Positions 25,451-33,797 of a stretch of DNA of 64,000 nt are shown piece after piece. The stretch is taken from positions 1 through 64,000 of the forward strand of contig CALSPX010000011.1 of NCBI GenBank assembly GCA_943788345.1, in the 5' to 3' direction. This DNA is from Ascidiaceihabitans sp023955215 (GTDB taxonomy: Bacteria; Pseudomonadota; Alphaproteobacteria; Rhodobacterales; Rhodobacteraceae). Below the pieces are notes generated by a model that did not search any database, was not told the DNA's origin, and was given only the letters and a program-made list of their open reading frames with translations. The first letter of the stretch is position 1; each line of letters begins with the position of its first letter. Position numbers and translations under genes: made by a program.

Positions 25451-26686
25451 ATGCGGCAGCTGCGTGATGACACACATCTGATATTCGACGGCGAGGTTCG
25501 CGTGTATCGGCGTGAGCGCAGCAAGCGCTGGCAGGCAGCGTTTGTGATTGACGGGCACACCATCCGCACCAGCACCGGCAAGCGAGATTTGACTGAAGCT
25601 AAAGAATACGCACGCGACACATTCCTTGAGTATAAGTTCCGCCATAAAAACGACTTGCCTGTTGTGACTAAGAAGTTCAGCGATGTCGCGCGCCTTACCA
25701 TGACCGACATGCGCAAGCAGCTGGATGCTGGTTTAGGGCGCAAGGTGTTTGCTGATTACATCGTGTGCATTGAGCGCTATCTGATCCCGTTCTTTGGTGC
25801 ACAGTATGTGACCTCAATCGACTAGCAAAAAATCCAAGACTTCTACGAGTGGCGTAGGGAAAAGATGGGCCGTGAGCCAAAGGCATCTACGCTCAACACG
25901 CACAACTCCGCCATGAACCGTGTGTTTGATGAAGCTGTGGCGCGAGGATTTTTGGCGCATAAGAGTGTGCCTTTGATGGTGAACCGTGGTGAGAAGAGTG
26001 AGCGGCGGCCAGACTTTACCCGTGAAGAATACGCCACGCTAATCCGCAAGATGCCAAGCTGGATCAATGCAGGCAAGCCAGGCAAGCCCACAGACATGCG
26101 CCACCTCATGCGGGACTATGTGCTCGTACTTTCCAATACAGGCATGCGGCACGGCACAGAGGCTCTGAACCTCATGTGGAAGCATGTGACACTGTTTGAG
26201 GATGGCGGTCAGCAGTACCTAGAGATGAGCGTGTCGGGTAAGACTGGACGCCGAGATATCATCTGCAGATCAGGCACGCTGAATTATCTTAAGCGCATAC
26301 ACGAGCGGTCCGAGGACATACGGCATATCCCCTTTGAGGACCTACTCAAGCAGCGCATTGATTTACCCGTGTTCAGGCTGCCTGATGGCACCGTCTCTAA
26401 AAACATTCACCAAACCTTCCGCAAGTTCGTCACAGACGCTGGACTGATCACGTGTCCGCGTACAGGGCAGAACCGAACGCTGTACAGTCTGCGCCACACC
26501 TACGCGACTTTCGCCCTGCTCAACGACGGGATGGATATACATGCACTAGCCATACAAATGGGCACATCAATTGGCATGATTGAGCGCCATTACAGCCATC
26601 TTACGCCGCGCTTGAAGAAAGACATGCTCACGGGCAAAAGGTATGAGTTGAGTATGGAAGAATATCAGGAAAAGGATTTACAATGA
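25451..26686 (+). pseudogene. Phage-type integrase, copy 2, one internal amber codon
   Basis: One frame of 412 codons with a single TAG at 25823-25825, between the SAM-like DNA-binding domain and the rest. After the stop the catalytic domain is complete: Arg in NTGMRHGTEAL, RHT in YSLRHTYATFA and the nucleophile Tyr in ERHYSHL. The first 375 bases closely match copy 1. Unless the stop is suppressed or translation restarts internally, the protein is split and probably inactive. The 3' end overlaps the deacylase gene in an ATGA arrangement. Confidence 0.9.
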
Positions 26687-27231
26687 GCGACACCGTTGAT
26701 GCCTCATCAAAATATCAGGACAGCCTCCCGATCTCATCAGATGCGATAATTAAGCAACTGGATGATTGGGGTATTGCCTACATCCGTTCAAACCATGTGC
26801 CTTTGAGAACTGTGGAGGATTCTAAAAAGGTCCAGGGCCAGTTTTTATCTTCAGAACAAGGCGGAGGTCATATCAAAAATCTCTATCTGCGAGACAACAA
26901 AAAACGGAACATACTATTGGTCGCAGAGCAGGATCGGCAGATAGATCTAAAAAATGTCCATACCAAACTGGAGACTGGACGATTGTCGTTTGGTTCTGCA
27001 GCAAGGTTAATGGAAAATCTTGGTGTTCGCCCCGGAGCGGTGACACCGCTTTCAATGATCAATGGCGTGGAAGCAGGAGTACAGCTGTTCATCGATAGTG
27101 GATTGAAGAGCTGTCAGCAAATTTATGTGCATCCTTTAGTGAATGATCGAACATTGGGTATAACGTTAGAAGATTTGGAGAAGTTTTTTAATAAAATCAA
27201 AGTCGAGCCTGTTTGGGTAGATTTAGAGTAG
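26683..27231 (+). CDS. YbaK/ProX-domain trans-editing aminoacyl-tRNA deacylase
   Basis: A 182-residue protein of the PrdX/ProXp-ala type, which hydrolyses mischarged Ala-tRNA(Pro) or similar. Typical sequences are GGGHIKNLYLRDNKKRNILLV, LSFGSAARLMENLGVRPGAVTP and the C-terminal IYVHPLVNDRTLGIT with its conserved HP-N. The start overlaps the integrase stop (ATGA), so it was translated with the integrase. Its stop overlaps a recombinase remnant on the other strand. Standalone copies are usually chromosomal; this one looks like element cargo. Confidence 0.85.
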   Translation: MSDTVDASSKYQDSLPISSDAIIKQLDDWGIAYIRSNHVPLRTVEDSKKVQGQFLSSEQGGGHIKNLYLRDNKKRNILLVAEQDRQIDLKNVHTKLETGRLSFGSAARLMENLGVRPGAVTPLSMINGVEAGVQLFIDSGLKSCQQIYVHPLVNDRTLGITLEDLEKFFNKIKVEPVWVDLE

Positions 27232-27262
27232 CTCCACCGCCTCACTCAACTGTTCAGAATTG
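27223..27262 (-). pseudogene. C-terminal remnant of a tyrosine recombinase
   Basis: On the minus strand these bases encode VNSEQLSEAVELL and a stop, matching the last residues of the 6399-6965 recombinase (VNAEQLSEAVELL). Nothing upstream (27263-27529) continues the match, and that stretch holds no other supported gene. The remnant stop overlaps the deacylase stop on the opposite strand. Confidence 0.8.
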
Positions 27263-27529
27263 ACGGTTGATGGTGTTTCTGAAAACTAACCAAATCGCGA
27301 GTTTAGGATTTTCGATTTAGACACTGTCTGAATGTGCTTGCGTGTCTTTTGAACACCTTTGCATAAACGAGCGAGCTTGGCTTGGCGATCAATCCATCAT
27401 AATATTGGACCAAACGCGAGTGATGCGCTAGTTTCACGATTGTTACACTCAATGAACACTACTGAGTTTTGGGGCGAGTTACTTTAGATCCCATGAACTC
27501 AATTAAGCACGGGAAAAGCGAAGACTCTC

Positions 27530-28720
27530 ATGACTGGAATTTTCAAAGTTGTTTTACTATCGATTTGCATGATTGTGGCCCACGGATCTACAGCGATCGC
27601 AAGTCCATCATTCAATTGTGCGAAAGCATCGCTTCCTGACGAATTCGTTATTTGTTCAAGTGATCGGTTGTCCGAGCTCGACCGAATAGTGGCGTCTGCA
27701 TATGCCTACTTACGGTCATCGTTGGGGTCGACCAGAGTGAAGCAAATTGGCTTGCCGCTGCTGAGAATGCGTCAGTCCTGCAAATCCAATTTTGATTGTA
27801 TTCAAGCGCGTCAAATTGATGCGATCCGTGCTTACCAAGCTGCAGGCGCGCCAGTGTCACTGCCAGATTGGACTCGTCCGAAACAGGCAGTAAGATCGCA
27901 AACGATTATCAAGACCAATGTCGTAGAAACAACAATCAACATCGATGTTAAAGGGATCCAAGCCGAACTTAATTCAACTGCTTTGCAAAAATTTGTTCTG
28001 CAAGAACTATTAGAAATGCAGAAGTTAAAAAGTGCTTCCGGCGATCAACTTAGTGCTTTTGCAATTGGTGTTTTGCGTGAGCTTTCTGGCGATATCGATA
28101 CCCAAATGGGTAAGCTCAAAAAGACGGCACAATCAAAATACGGGACTTCGATTTTTCCAAACAACGCGGACAAAGAGATTTCGGCGCGGGATAAATCGCG
28201 CAATTTCCCACCGGTTCCTTATTACGTTGCTGGTCAACAAGTGGTGGGGGAGTTTTGGCTGGAACCACTTGTTAAAGACACTGGTGAACTAGCCTATCGT
28301 TTGAACTTTATTGACCCAGAAGAAGAAGCTGAACGTATTACATCTCAATTCGAGCTAAATCTTAAAGAGCTGGCAGATGTCAGAACAGCTTTGAGCACGA
28401 CCTATGAATGGTCAGAAACTGCGAAAAAGAACAAAATTCGCCGTCGGTTTAAAAAGACTGCAGTATGTTTCCCAGAGGCACAATGCGTTGATAAAGTTAC
28501 TGGGAATACCTCTACACAGGTTGATTTCTTGATTTATGAAGATGGTGCGACGGGCGCGCGTATTGTGCGAAACAAGGGTGCGTATGTTCAGCCTTATAAC
28601 CTGTCGATCGATTCAGTGGCTTTACTTGGCGCTTATCTAGACTTTGTTGCTGCAGCAGCTGAAGCAGAGTTTAATGCTGGTTCAGTGACCGAAGAAGCCT
28701 TGAACGATCTGTTTAAATAA
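27530..28720 (+). CDS. Secreted protein with LprI/DUF1311-like N-terminal domain
   Basis: A 396-residue protein with a signal peptide (about residues 1-24, ending IAS). Residues 25-100 resemble the lysozyme-inhibitor LprI N-terminal domain: SFNCAKASLPDEFVICSSDRL, then a helical segment with paired Cys (SCKSNFDCIQARQIDAI). The rest (about 280 residues) is unrecognised and predicted soluble, with a further Cys pair in VCFPEAQC. The protein is probably periplasmic or outer-surface associated. It stands alone after the element wreckage. Confidence 0.7.
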   Translation: MTGIFKVVLLSICMIVAHGSTAIASPSFNCAKASLPDEFVICSSDRLSELDRIVASAYAYLRSSLGSTRVKQIGLPLLRMRQSCKSNFDCIQARQIDAIRAYQAAGAPVSLPDWTRPKQAVRSQTIIKTNVVETTINIDVKGIQAELNSTALQKFVLQELLEMQKLKSASGDQLSAFAIGVLRELSGDIDTQMGKLKKTAQSKYGTSIFPNNADKEISARDKSRNFPPVPYYVAGQQVVGEFWLEPLVKDTGELAYRLNFIDPEEEAERITSQFELNLKELADVRTALSTTYEWSETAKKNKIRRRFKKTAVCFPEAQCVDKVTGNTSTQVDFLIYEDGATGARIVRNKGAYVQPYNLSIDSVALLGAYLDFVAAAAEAEFNAGSVTEEALNDLFK

Positions 28721-28732
28721 TAAAATAAACTT

Positions 28733-28924
28733 TTAGCATGATCTGAGCGCCCACTCGGGGGTGGCATAAGTATAAGTTGGTGATACATCCCAACCGCAAC
28801 GAGCATCGATAACGTTGCGCGCCTCAGTTTTACGCGACACAAATTCTTCTGGGGTCCAATAGGCAAAGGGTGGCAACACAAAACCAAACGACGCCATCAT
28901 TTCATTGATGTGTGGGCGTTTCAT
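28733..28924 (-). pseudogene. D-lyxose ketol-isomerase remnant
   Basis: A 63-codon frame beginning MKRPHINEMMASFGFVLPPF and reading on through FAYWTPEEF to DARCGWDV, as in the N-terminus of bacterial D-lyxose isomerases (about 225 residues). After GWDV the match stops and an unrelated tail ends at 28733. It lies 60 bases downstream of the ROK regulator gene on the same strand, as expected for a gene of that regulon, and is now truncated. Confidence 0.65.
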
Positions 28925-28983
28925 TTTCGATCTCCTAAACGGTATCTGTCATGTCATCTGATGAGAGATCATCAGGCTAGGCG

Positions 28984-30183
28984 CTATGAGCTGCTGTTAC
29001 TGTTCAGGAAGAACTGTGCGCGCATTGGTTCAGCTGCTGCGCCGCGCGCGCGGGCATTTCCGCCGATACTGCCCGTTTCGATTTTCGGTGGCACAAGTCC
29101 ACGCGTGTCTTGGGTTGCAACATAGCGGCGTACACGAGCAACAAGGTCTTCGCGTAAGCTGGCAGGGAAAGCGCCGTCAATTAAAATGGCTTCGAAGTCT
29201 ATGACAGAGCAAATTGAGAGGCTGGCTTTGGCAAGTTCTTGAGCAGTTTGCAAAAGCCACGGTTCAACATACCGCGCCAGTTTGGTCCAGCTTTCTGGAT
29301 CATTCCAAAGCTGTCTTGTGTCGATGTCAACTTCGCGGAGGCGGACCTCGAGTTGATGAATGGATGCCATGTCGACAAGCTGCATACTTTCACCGATCGG
29401 GCTAATGCTGCGCAGTGACCCCAGCGCGCCAGCATTTCCCTGCCGACCGGTATAAACGGAGTTGTTCAATACCACACCGCCGCCGATAAACGCGCCGATG
29501 AAAAAATATGCATAGTCTTGGAATTCTTTGCCGCGCCCATAGGTGTGTTCGGCCTGACAGGCGGCGGTCGCATCGTTCATTAAAGTGACGGGGAGGGCGC
29601 TAAATTTCGCGATCTCCAACTCTAAATTCACGTCTTTCCACGACTGATATCGATTGGTCGGTATACCCGTTGGATCTTCCCAGTTCCAAAGCTCAAACGG
29701 AGCGGCCACACCGATCCCGCAAATACGCGCGCACTCATCCTCCGAGAAAGCGACTGTTAATGAATTGAGGCCATCAGCTAAGAATTCGAGTACATTTTGT
29801 ATGACCGGATAATCATAGGTGAATTTCAATTGGCCTTTTATGTCCCCGAGGAAATCCATCAAAATAAGTTCTGCGGATCTGCGGCCGATTTTGACCCCGA
29901 AGGCGAATGCGCCATTGCCAGCAAGGCGCATAGGGATAGATGGTTTTCCAACCTTGCCGCGCACCGGATCACCGCGTTCAACAAGCCCATCGGATTCCAG
30001 TTGTCGCAGGATGCCGGATACAGTTGGTGGGGAAAGTCCTGCAAGTTTGGCAAGGTCGCTGCCGGGCAATGCGTCGTGGCGTTGGATAAGCGAAAGCAGC
30101 AGGCGCTCGTTGTGATCTCTCACGCCTTTTTGGCTTAGGCCAATACTTAATGCTCTGACTAGTCCATCATCCATTTTTCGCAC
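28984..30183 (-). CDS. ROK-family transcriptional regulator (FrcR-like)
   Basis: A 399-residue repressor with an N-terminal winged helix (LLLSLIQRHDALPGSDLAKLAGL, then PPTVSGILRQLESDGLVERG) and a C-terminal ROK sugar-binding domain. The start is ATG 30183 or, three codons later, ATG 30174. It is divergent from frcBCA, the layout of FrcR with frcBCAK in Sinorhizobium. It probably represses the transporter in the absence of sugar; ROK zinc-site residues were not checked. Confidence 0.85.
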   Translation of the reverse strand: MRKMDDGLVRALSIGLSQKGVRDHNERLLLSLIQRHDALPGSDLAKLAGLSPPTVSGILRQLESDGLVERGDPVRGKVGKPSIPMRLAGNGAFAFGVKIGRRSAELILMDFLGDIKGQLKFTYDYPVIQNVLEFLADGLNSLTVAFSEDECARICGIGVAAPFELWNWEDPTGIPTNRYQSWKDVNLELEIAKFSALPVTLMNDATAACQAEHTYGRGKEFQDYAYFFIGAFIGGGVVLNNSVYTGRQGNAGALGSLRSISPIGESMQLVDMASIHQLEVRLREVDIDTRQLWNDPESWTKLARYVEPWLLQTAQELAKASLSICSVIDFEAILIDGAFPASLREDLVARVRRYVATQDTRGLVPPKIETGSIGGNARARGAAAEPMRAQFFLNSNSSS

Positions 30184-30356
30184 CCTATCTGTGCAACCTC
30201 GAGAAAAACATACCTGAATTGGATTAATAAATAAAGTTAACTAATTAATTGACTGATAGACCCGAATCGCGCCATGTTGTCCTCAGACACCTGCATAAAG
30301 CGGTTGGCTTAAGTGAAGGGCAAACGCCCCAACACTATGTTTTCTGGGAGGAAACT
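30184..30356. promoter_or_regulatory. Divergent ROK regulator/frcB control region
   Basis: The 170 bases between the divergent starts should hold both promoters. An A+T-rich stretch near 30220-30250 carries ATTAAT arms in inverted orientation around AGTTAACT, a candidate regulator site. GGGAGGAAACT directly precedes the frcB start. No site is proven. Confidence 0.4.
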
Positions 30357-31364
30357 ATGAAAAAACTACTGACTGGGTCCGCACTGGCCCTCATCGCATC
30401 TGCAGGATTCGCAGCCGCTGGTGATTTGACGTGCTTGATTACAAAGAACAACACGAACCCATTTTTCGTGAAAATGAAAGAAGGCGCTGAAGCCGCTGCA
30501 ACCGCTGCTGGTATGGACTTCCGCGCTTTTGCTGGAATCACTGACGGTGATGCTGCTCCACAAATCAACGCGATCGAAAACTGCGTCGCTGCAGGTGCTA
30601 AAGGCATTTTGATCACGCCATCAAATGACTCTGTTGGTCCTGCGTTGATCGACGCACGTGCTGCTGGCATTCTAGTCATCGCTTTGGACACACCGCTTGC
30701 GGATCCAGAAGCACAGGACATGACTTTTGCAACTGACAACTTTGAAGCAGGTCTTCTGATTGGTCAGTGGGCTGCAGCAACTTTGGGTGATGACGCAGCA
30801 AACGCTAAAATCGGCATGCTCGACATCAACAAAGACAACATCTCGGTTGATGTTGCACGCGACACAGGCTTCTTGGTCGGCTTCGGTATCGATGTGCCAG
30901 ACCTAACGGTTATGGGTTCTGAAACAGACGCCCGCATCATTGGTCACGAGACATCCAACGCATCTGTTGAAGGTGGCGTTACGGCAATGGAAAACCTGTT
31001 GGCCAAAGACCCTGACATCAATGTGGTCTACACAATCAATGAGCCAGCAGCTGAAGGCGCATACCAAGCGCTACAAGATGCTGGCAAAACTGAGGGTGTT
31101 CTGGTTGTTTCCGTCGACGGTGGCTGCCCAGGTATCGCAAGCGTCAAGGGCGGCGTAATCGGTGCGACATCCCAGCAATACCCATTGTTGATGGCATCTA
31201 AAGGCGTAGAAGCAATCGCTGCATACGCTGCTGATGGCACGAAACCATCCGCATCTGACGGCCTAACGTTCTTCAACACAGGTGTTAACCTTGTGACTGA
31301 TGCACCAGCAGATGGTGTTCCGTCTATTGACAGCACCAAGGGTACAGAGCTTTGCTGGGGCTAA
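30357..31364 (+). CDS. frcB: Sugar ABC transporter substrate-binding protein (FrcB-like)
   Basis: A 335-residue periplasmic protein of the ribose/fructose type (Peripla_BP_4) with a signal peptide ending near FAAAG. The start at 30357 is set by GGGAGGAAACT. Sequence KNNTNPFFVKMKEGAE and the ligand-site region DGDAAPQINAIENCVAAGAKGI fit FrcB. It heads frcB-frcC-frcA next to a ROK regulator. Fructose is the likely ligand by analogy with S. meliloti; mannose, ribose or lyxose remain possible, especially given the nearby lyxose isomerase remnant. Confidence 0.88.
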   Translation: MKKLLTGSALALIASAGFAAAGDLTCLITKNNTNPFFVKMKEGAEAAATAAGMDFRAFAGITDGDAAPQINAIENCVAAGAKGILITPSNDSVGPALIDARAAGILVIALDTPLADPEAQDMTFATDNFEAGLLIGQWAAATLGDDAANAKIGMLDINKDNISVDVARDTGFLVGFGIDVPDLTVMGSETDARIIGHETSNASVEGGVTAMENLLAKDPDINVVYTINEPAAEGAYQALQDAGKTEGVLVVSVDGGCPGIASVKGGVIGATSQQYPLLMASKGVEAIAAYAADGTKPSASDGLTFFNTGVNLVTDAPADGVPSIDSTKGTELCWG

Positions 31365-31393
31365 GCCTACTGCAATAGCCTAATCTACTTTAA

Positions 31394-31419
31394 GGGGCGG
31401 CATTTGGTGCCGCCCTTTT
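31394..31419 (+). terminator. Terminator-like hairpin between frcB and frcC
   Basis: GGGCGGCA (31395-31402) pairs with TGCCGCCC (31408-31415) across a 5-base loop, followed by TTTT. It lies 30 bases after the frcB stop and would reduce transcription of the membrane components. Confidence 0.8.
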
Positions 31420-31462
31420 CAATAGGGCAGACCACAATACTACTGGGGGAGAGCATGACACA

Positions 31463-32542
31463 ATGACTGACCAGACACCTAAACCGCAAACGGGAACGGA
31501 TTTTGAAGCCGGCCTCGCGGCCGCTGATAAATCGGTAGCTTCATTTGCACACGATGATAAAACCATCGGATATATTCTTCGCGGGCTTTTGCGCCGCAAT
31601 CCAACAATTATTCCTGCGATGGTACTGCTGATCAGCGTCATCTGCTTTGGCATAATCGCACCCAACTTTATGTCGCCGGGCGTGTTGTCGCTTGTGCTTA
31701 AGCAGGTCACTGTGACCGGTGTGGTCGCGATTGCGCAGACCCTCATCATTTTGACAGCGGGTATCGATCTATCTGTTGGCGCCATCATGGTGTTGTCATC
31801 AATGATCATGGGCCGTTTGGCGGTCGACTTTGGCATACCTCCGTTCTTTGCTGTCACTATAAGCATGTTCTTTGGCGCGCTGATGGGATGGGTGAATGGC
31901 TTCCTCGTGACCTACATCAAGCTACCACCGTTCATTGTTACGTTGGGGACGCTCTCTGTATTTACAGCTTTGTTGCTTTGGTATTCTGGTTCGCAATCGA
32001 TCCGCGGTGCCGATATTAAAGAACTGGCACCAAGTATTTTGTTCTTTGGGCAATCCCTTAGATTTGGTGGCTTTGTACTGACCTATGGTGGCATTGCGTT
32101 AATCGCGCTGGCCGTCGCAGTCTGGTACCTGCTGAACCAAACGGCGTGGGGGCGACACGTGCATGCGATTGGCGATGATCCTGACGCCGCAATGTTGTCA
32201 GGGATCAAAATCAACCGCACGCTCATTTCAGTCTATGCGCTGGCCGGTTTGATTTGCGGGTTCGCAGGATGGGTGGCCGCAGGGCGCGTGGGGTCCATTT
32301 CCCCCATTGGATTTACCGACATTAATCTCGCCAGTATCACGGCCGTGGTGATCGGGGGCACCTCGTTGTTCGGTGGGCGTGGGTCGATCCTTGGGTCGGT
32401 TCTTGGAGCGATGATCGTTGGTGTGTTTAATACCGGTCTGTCGCTCGCTGGCGTCGATGATTACTGGCAGATGTTTGCCGCAGGTAATCTTGTGTTGATT
32501 GCTGTTGCGCTTGACCAATGGCTGCGGAGGGCTACTAAATGA
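31463..32542 (+). CDS. frcC: Sugar ABC transporter permease (FrcC-like)
   Basis: A 359-residue RbsC/FrcC-type inner-membrane permease with 8-10 hydrophobic helices. The family sequences LTAGIDLSVGAIMVLSSM, FIVTLGTLSVF, and IGGTSLFGGRGSILGSVLGA are present. The N-terminal 50 residues are polar and cytoplasmic, longer than in RbsC but usual for FrcC. The ATGA overlap at its 3' end couples it to frcA. Confidence 0.9.
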   Translation: MTDQTPKPQTGTDFEAGLAAADKSVASFAHDDKTIGYILRGLLRRNPTIIPAMVLLISVICFGIIAPNFMSPGVLSLVLKQVTVTGVVAIAQTLIILTAGIDLSVGAIMVLSSMIMGRLAVDFGIPPFFAVTISMFFGALMGWVNGFLVTYIKLPPFIVTLGTLSVFTALLLWYSGSQSIRGADIKELAPSILFFGQSLRFGGFVLTYGGIALIALAVAVWYLLNQTAWGRHVHAIGDDPDAAMLSGIKINRTLISVYALAGLICGFAGWVAAGRVGSISPIGFTDINLASITAVVIGGTSLFGGRGSILGSVLGAMIVGVFNTGLSLAGVDDYWQMFAAGNLVLIAVALDQWLRRATK

Positions 32543-33318
32543 CCGATATCCAACCAGTGATCCGCGCACGCGGCTTGATGAAACGCTATGGCACGGTGAT
32601 TGCCATGGATGGTGCCGATTTTGATCTTTATCCGGGTGAGATTTGCGCAGTGATTGGCGACAACGGCGCGGGTAAATCCACCTTGATTAAGGCACTGTCA
32701 GGGGCGGTTACCCCTGATCACGGAGAGGTCTTAGTTGATGGGCAACCCGTTCACTTCAAGTCGCCTGATGACGCGCGGCGTGAGGGGATTGAAACCGTTT
32801 ATCAGAACCTCGCATTGTCCCCAGCACTGTCCATCGCCGACAATATGTTTCTTGGGCGTGAACTTCGAAAGCCAGGCATCATGGGCACCGTCTTTAGGCA
32901 GATGGACCAACGCAAGATGCAAGACTTGGCACGCGATAAGCTGTCTGAACTTGGGTTGATGACGATCCAAAACATCAACCAAGCTGTTGAGACCCTTTCG
33001 GGTGGTCAGCGCCAAGGTGTTGCCGTCGCACGTGCTGCTGCGTTTGGGTCTAAGGTCATTATTCTTGATGAACCGACAGCAGCACTTGGCGTCAAAGAAT
33101 CCCGTCGCGTTTTGGAGCTTATCCTTGATGTGCGCTCGCGTGGGATTCCGATCATTCTTATCAGCCACAACATGCCTCATGTGTTTGAGGTCGCTGATCG
33201 GATCCACGTGCATCGGCTTGGAAAGCGGCTGTGTGTTATCGACCCTAAGGACTACACAATGTCGGATGCCGTTGCATTTATGACGGGCGCTAAAGAAGCA
33301 CCCGTTCAGGTATCTTGA
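32539..33318 (+). CDS. frcA: Sugar ABC transporter ATPase (FrcA-like)
   Basis: A 259-residue single-domain ABC ATPase, as in FrcA (RbsA-type proteins have two domains). Walker A GDNGAGKST, Q-loop VYQNLALSP, signature LSGGQRQGVA, Walker B VIILDEPTAALG, and H-loop ISHNM are all visible. It overlaps frcC by 4 bases. The fructokinase gene frcK that ends the S. meliloti operon is absent here. Confidence 0.92.
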   Translation: MTDIQPVIRARGLMKRYGTVIAMDGADFDLYPGEICAVIGDNGAGKSTLIKALSGAVTPDHGEVLVDGQPVHFKSPDDARREGIETVYQNLALSPALSIADNMFLGRELRKPGIMGTVFRQMDQRKMQDLARDKLSELGLMTIQNINQAVETLSGGQRQGVAVARAAAFGSKVIILDEPTAALGVKESRRVLELILDVRSRGIPIILISHNMPHVFEVADRIHVHRLGKRLCVIDPKDYTMSDAVAFMTGAKEAPVQVS

Positions 33319-33373
33319 GAACTCAAAAATAAGCAGATTGCGCTAAGAAGGTGCGTTCTGCAAAGCCTATGAC

Positions 33374-33412
33374 AAAGGGCCTCGGCGCGTGAACGCGATT
33401 GCCGGGGCCTTT
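33374..33412 (+). terminator. Terminator after frcA
   Basis: AAAGGGCCTCGGC pairs with GCCGGGGCCTTT, with one bulge and one wobble; a GCG-TGAA-CGC inner hairpin caps the stem and T-rich DNA follows. It lies 55 bases after the frcA stop. Confidence 0.65.
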
Positions 33413-33797
33413 GCTCGTTTGAGGGCATCATTTGGCGGGGCCAAACTGCAGGCGCTTGGTGGCGATGCCCGCCCGGCGCAACTTGCGGCCAATCGCTCGC
33501 ACCAGATGGGTTCGAAGAACGCACTCAACAACGAATTGTCGAAGTAATTGCCCTGATCACTTATGGAGACGCCTTGAAGCCGTGGGTTGGCCGGTGGCGT
33601 TCCTGATTAGGTTAAGTTTCCGGACTTTATGGGGGTGGTGAATGCGCGTTCCATTAGGGAATTGATCACCTTTGACTGATGCAGTTGTGATTTGTGGTTC
33701 TGCCAGTCTAGGCGGTATGCCTTTAAACAAGGACGCAAAGAACACTTTTTGCAAAATGTATGGCTCTAAAATTGGTTTCCTAATGGAAGGTTCGGCT
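33413..33797. other. Intergenic region frcA to DUF3179 gene
   Basis: About 385 bases. A GTG-initiated frame at 33389-33547 (52 codons, Ala/Gly-rich) overlaps the terminator and has no SD, so it is not called. GGAAGG near 33785 belongs to the next gene. Nothing else is seen. Confidence 0.45.

Noticed and set aside
25823..25825. Programmed stop-codon read-through in integrase copy 2
   Set aside because: No context supports it, and other pseudogenes with simple stops lie nearby. Decay is the simpler explanation.
26683..27231. Toxin-antitoxin component encoded next to the integrase
   Set aside because: The sequence fits the ProX/YbaK deacylase family throughout, with its conserved HP and GGGH regions.
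31394..31419. Riboswitch between frcB and frcC
   Set aside because: It is a simple 8-bp hairpin with a T-run and no larger conserved structure.
33389..33547. GTG-initiated 52-codon frame after frcA
   Set aside because: It overlaps the terminator stem and lacks an SD; the Ala/Gly richness comes from local G+C.
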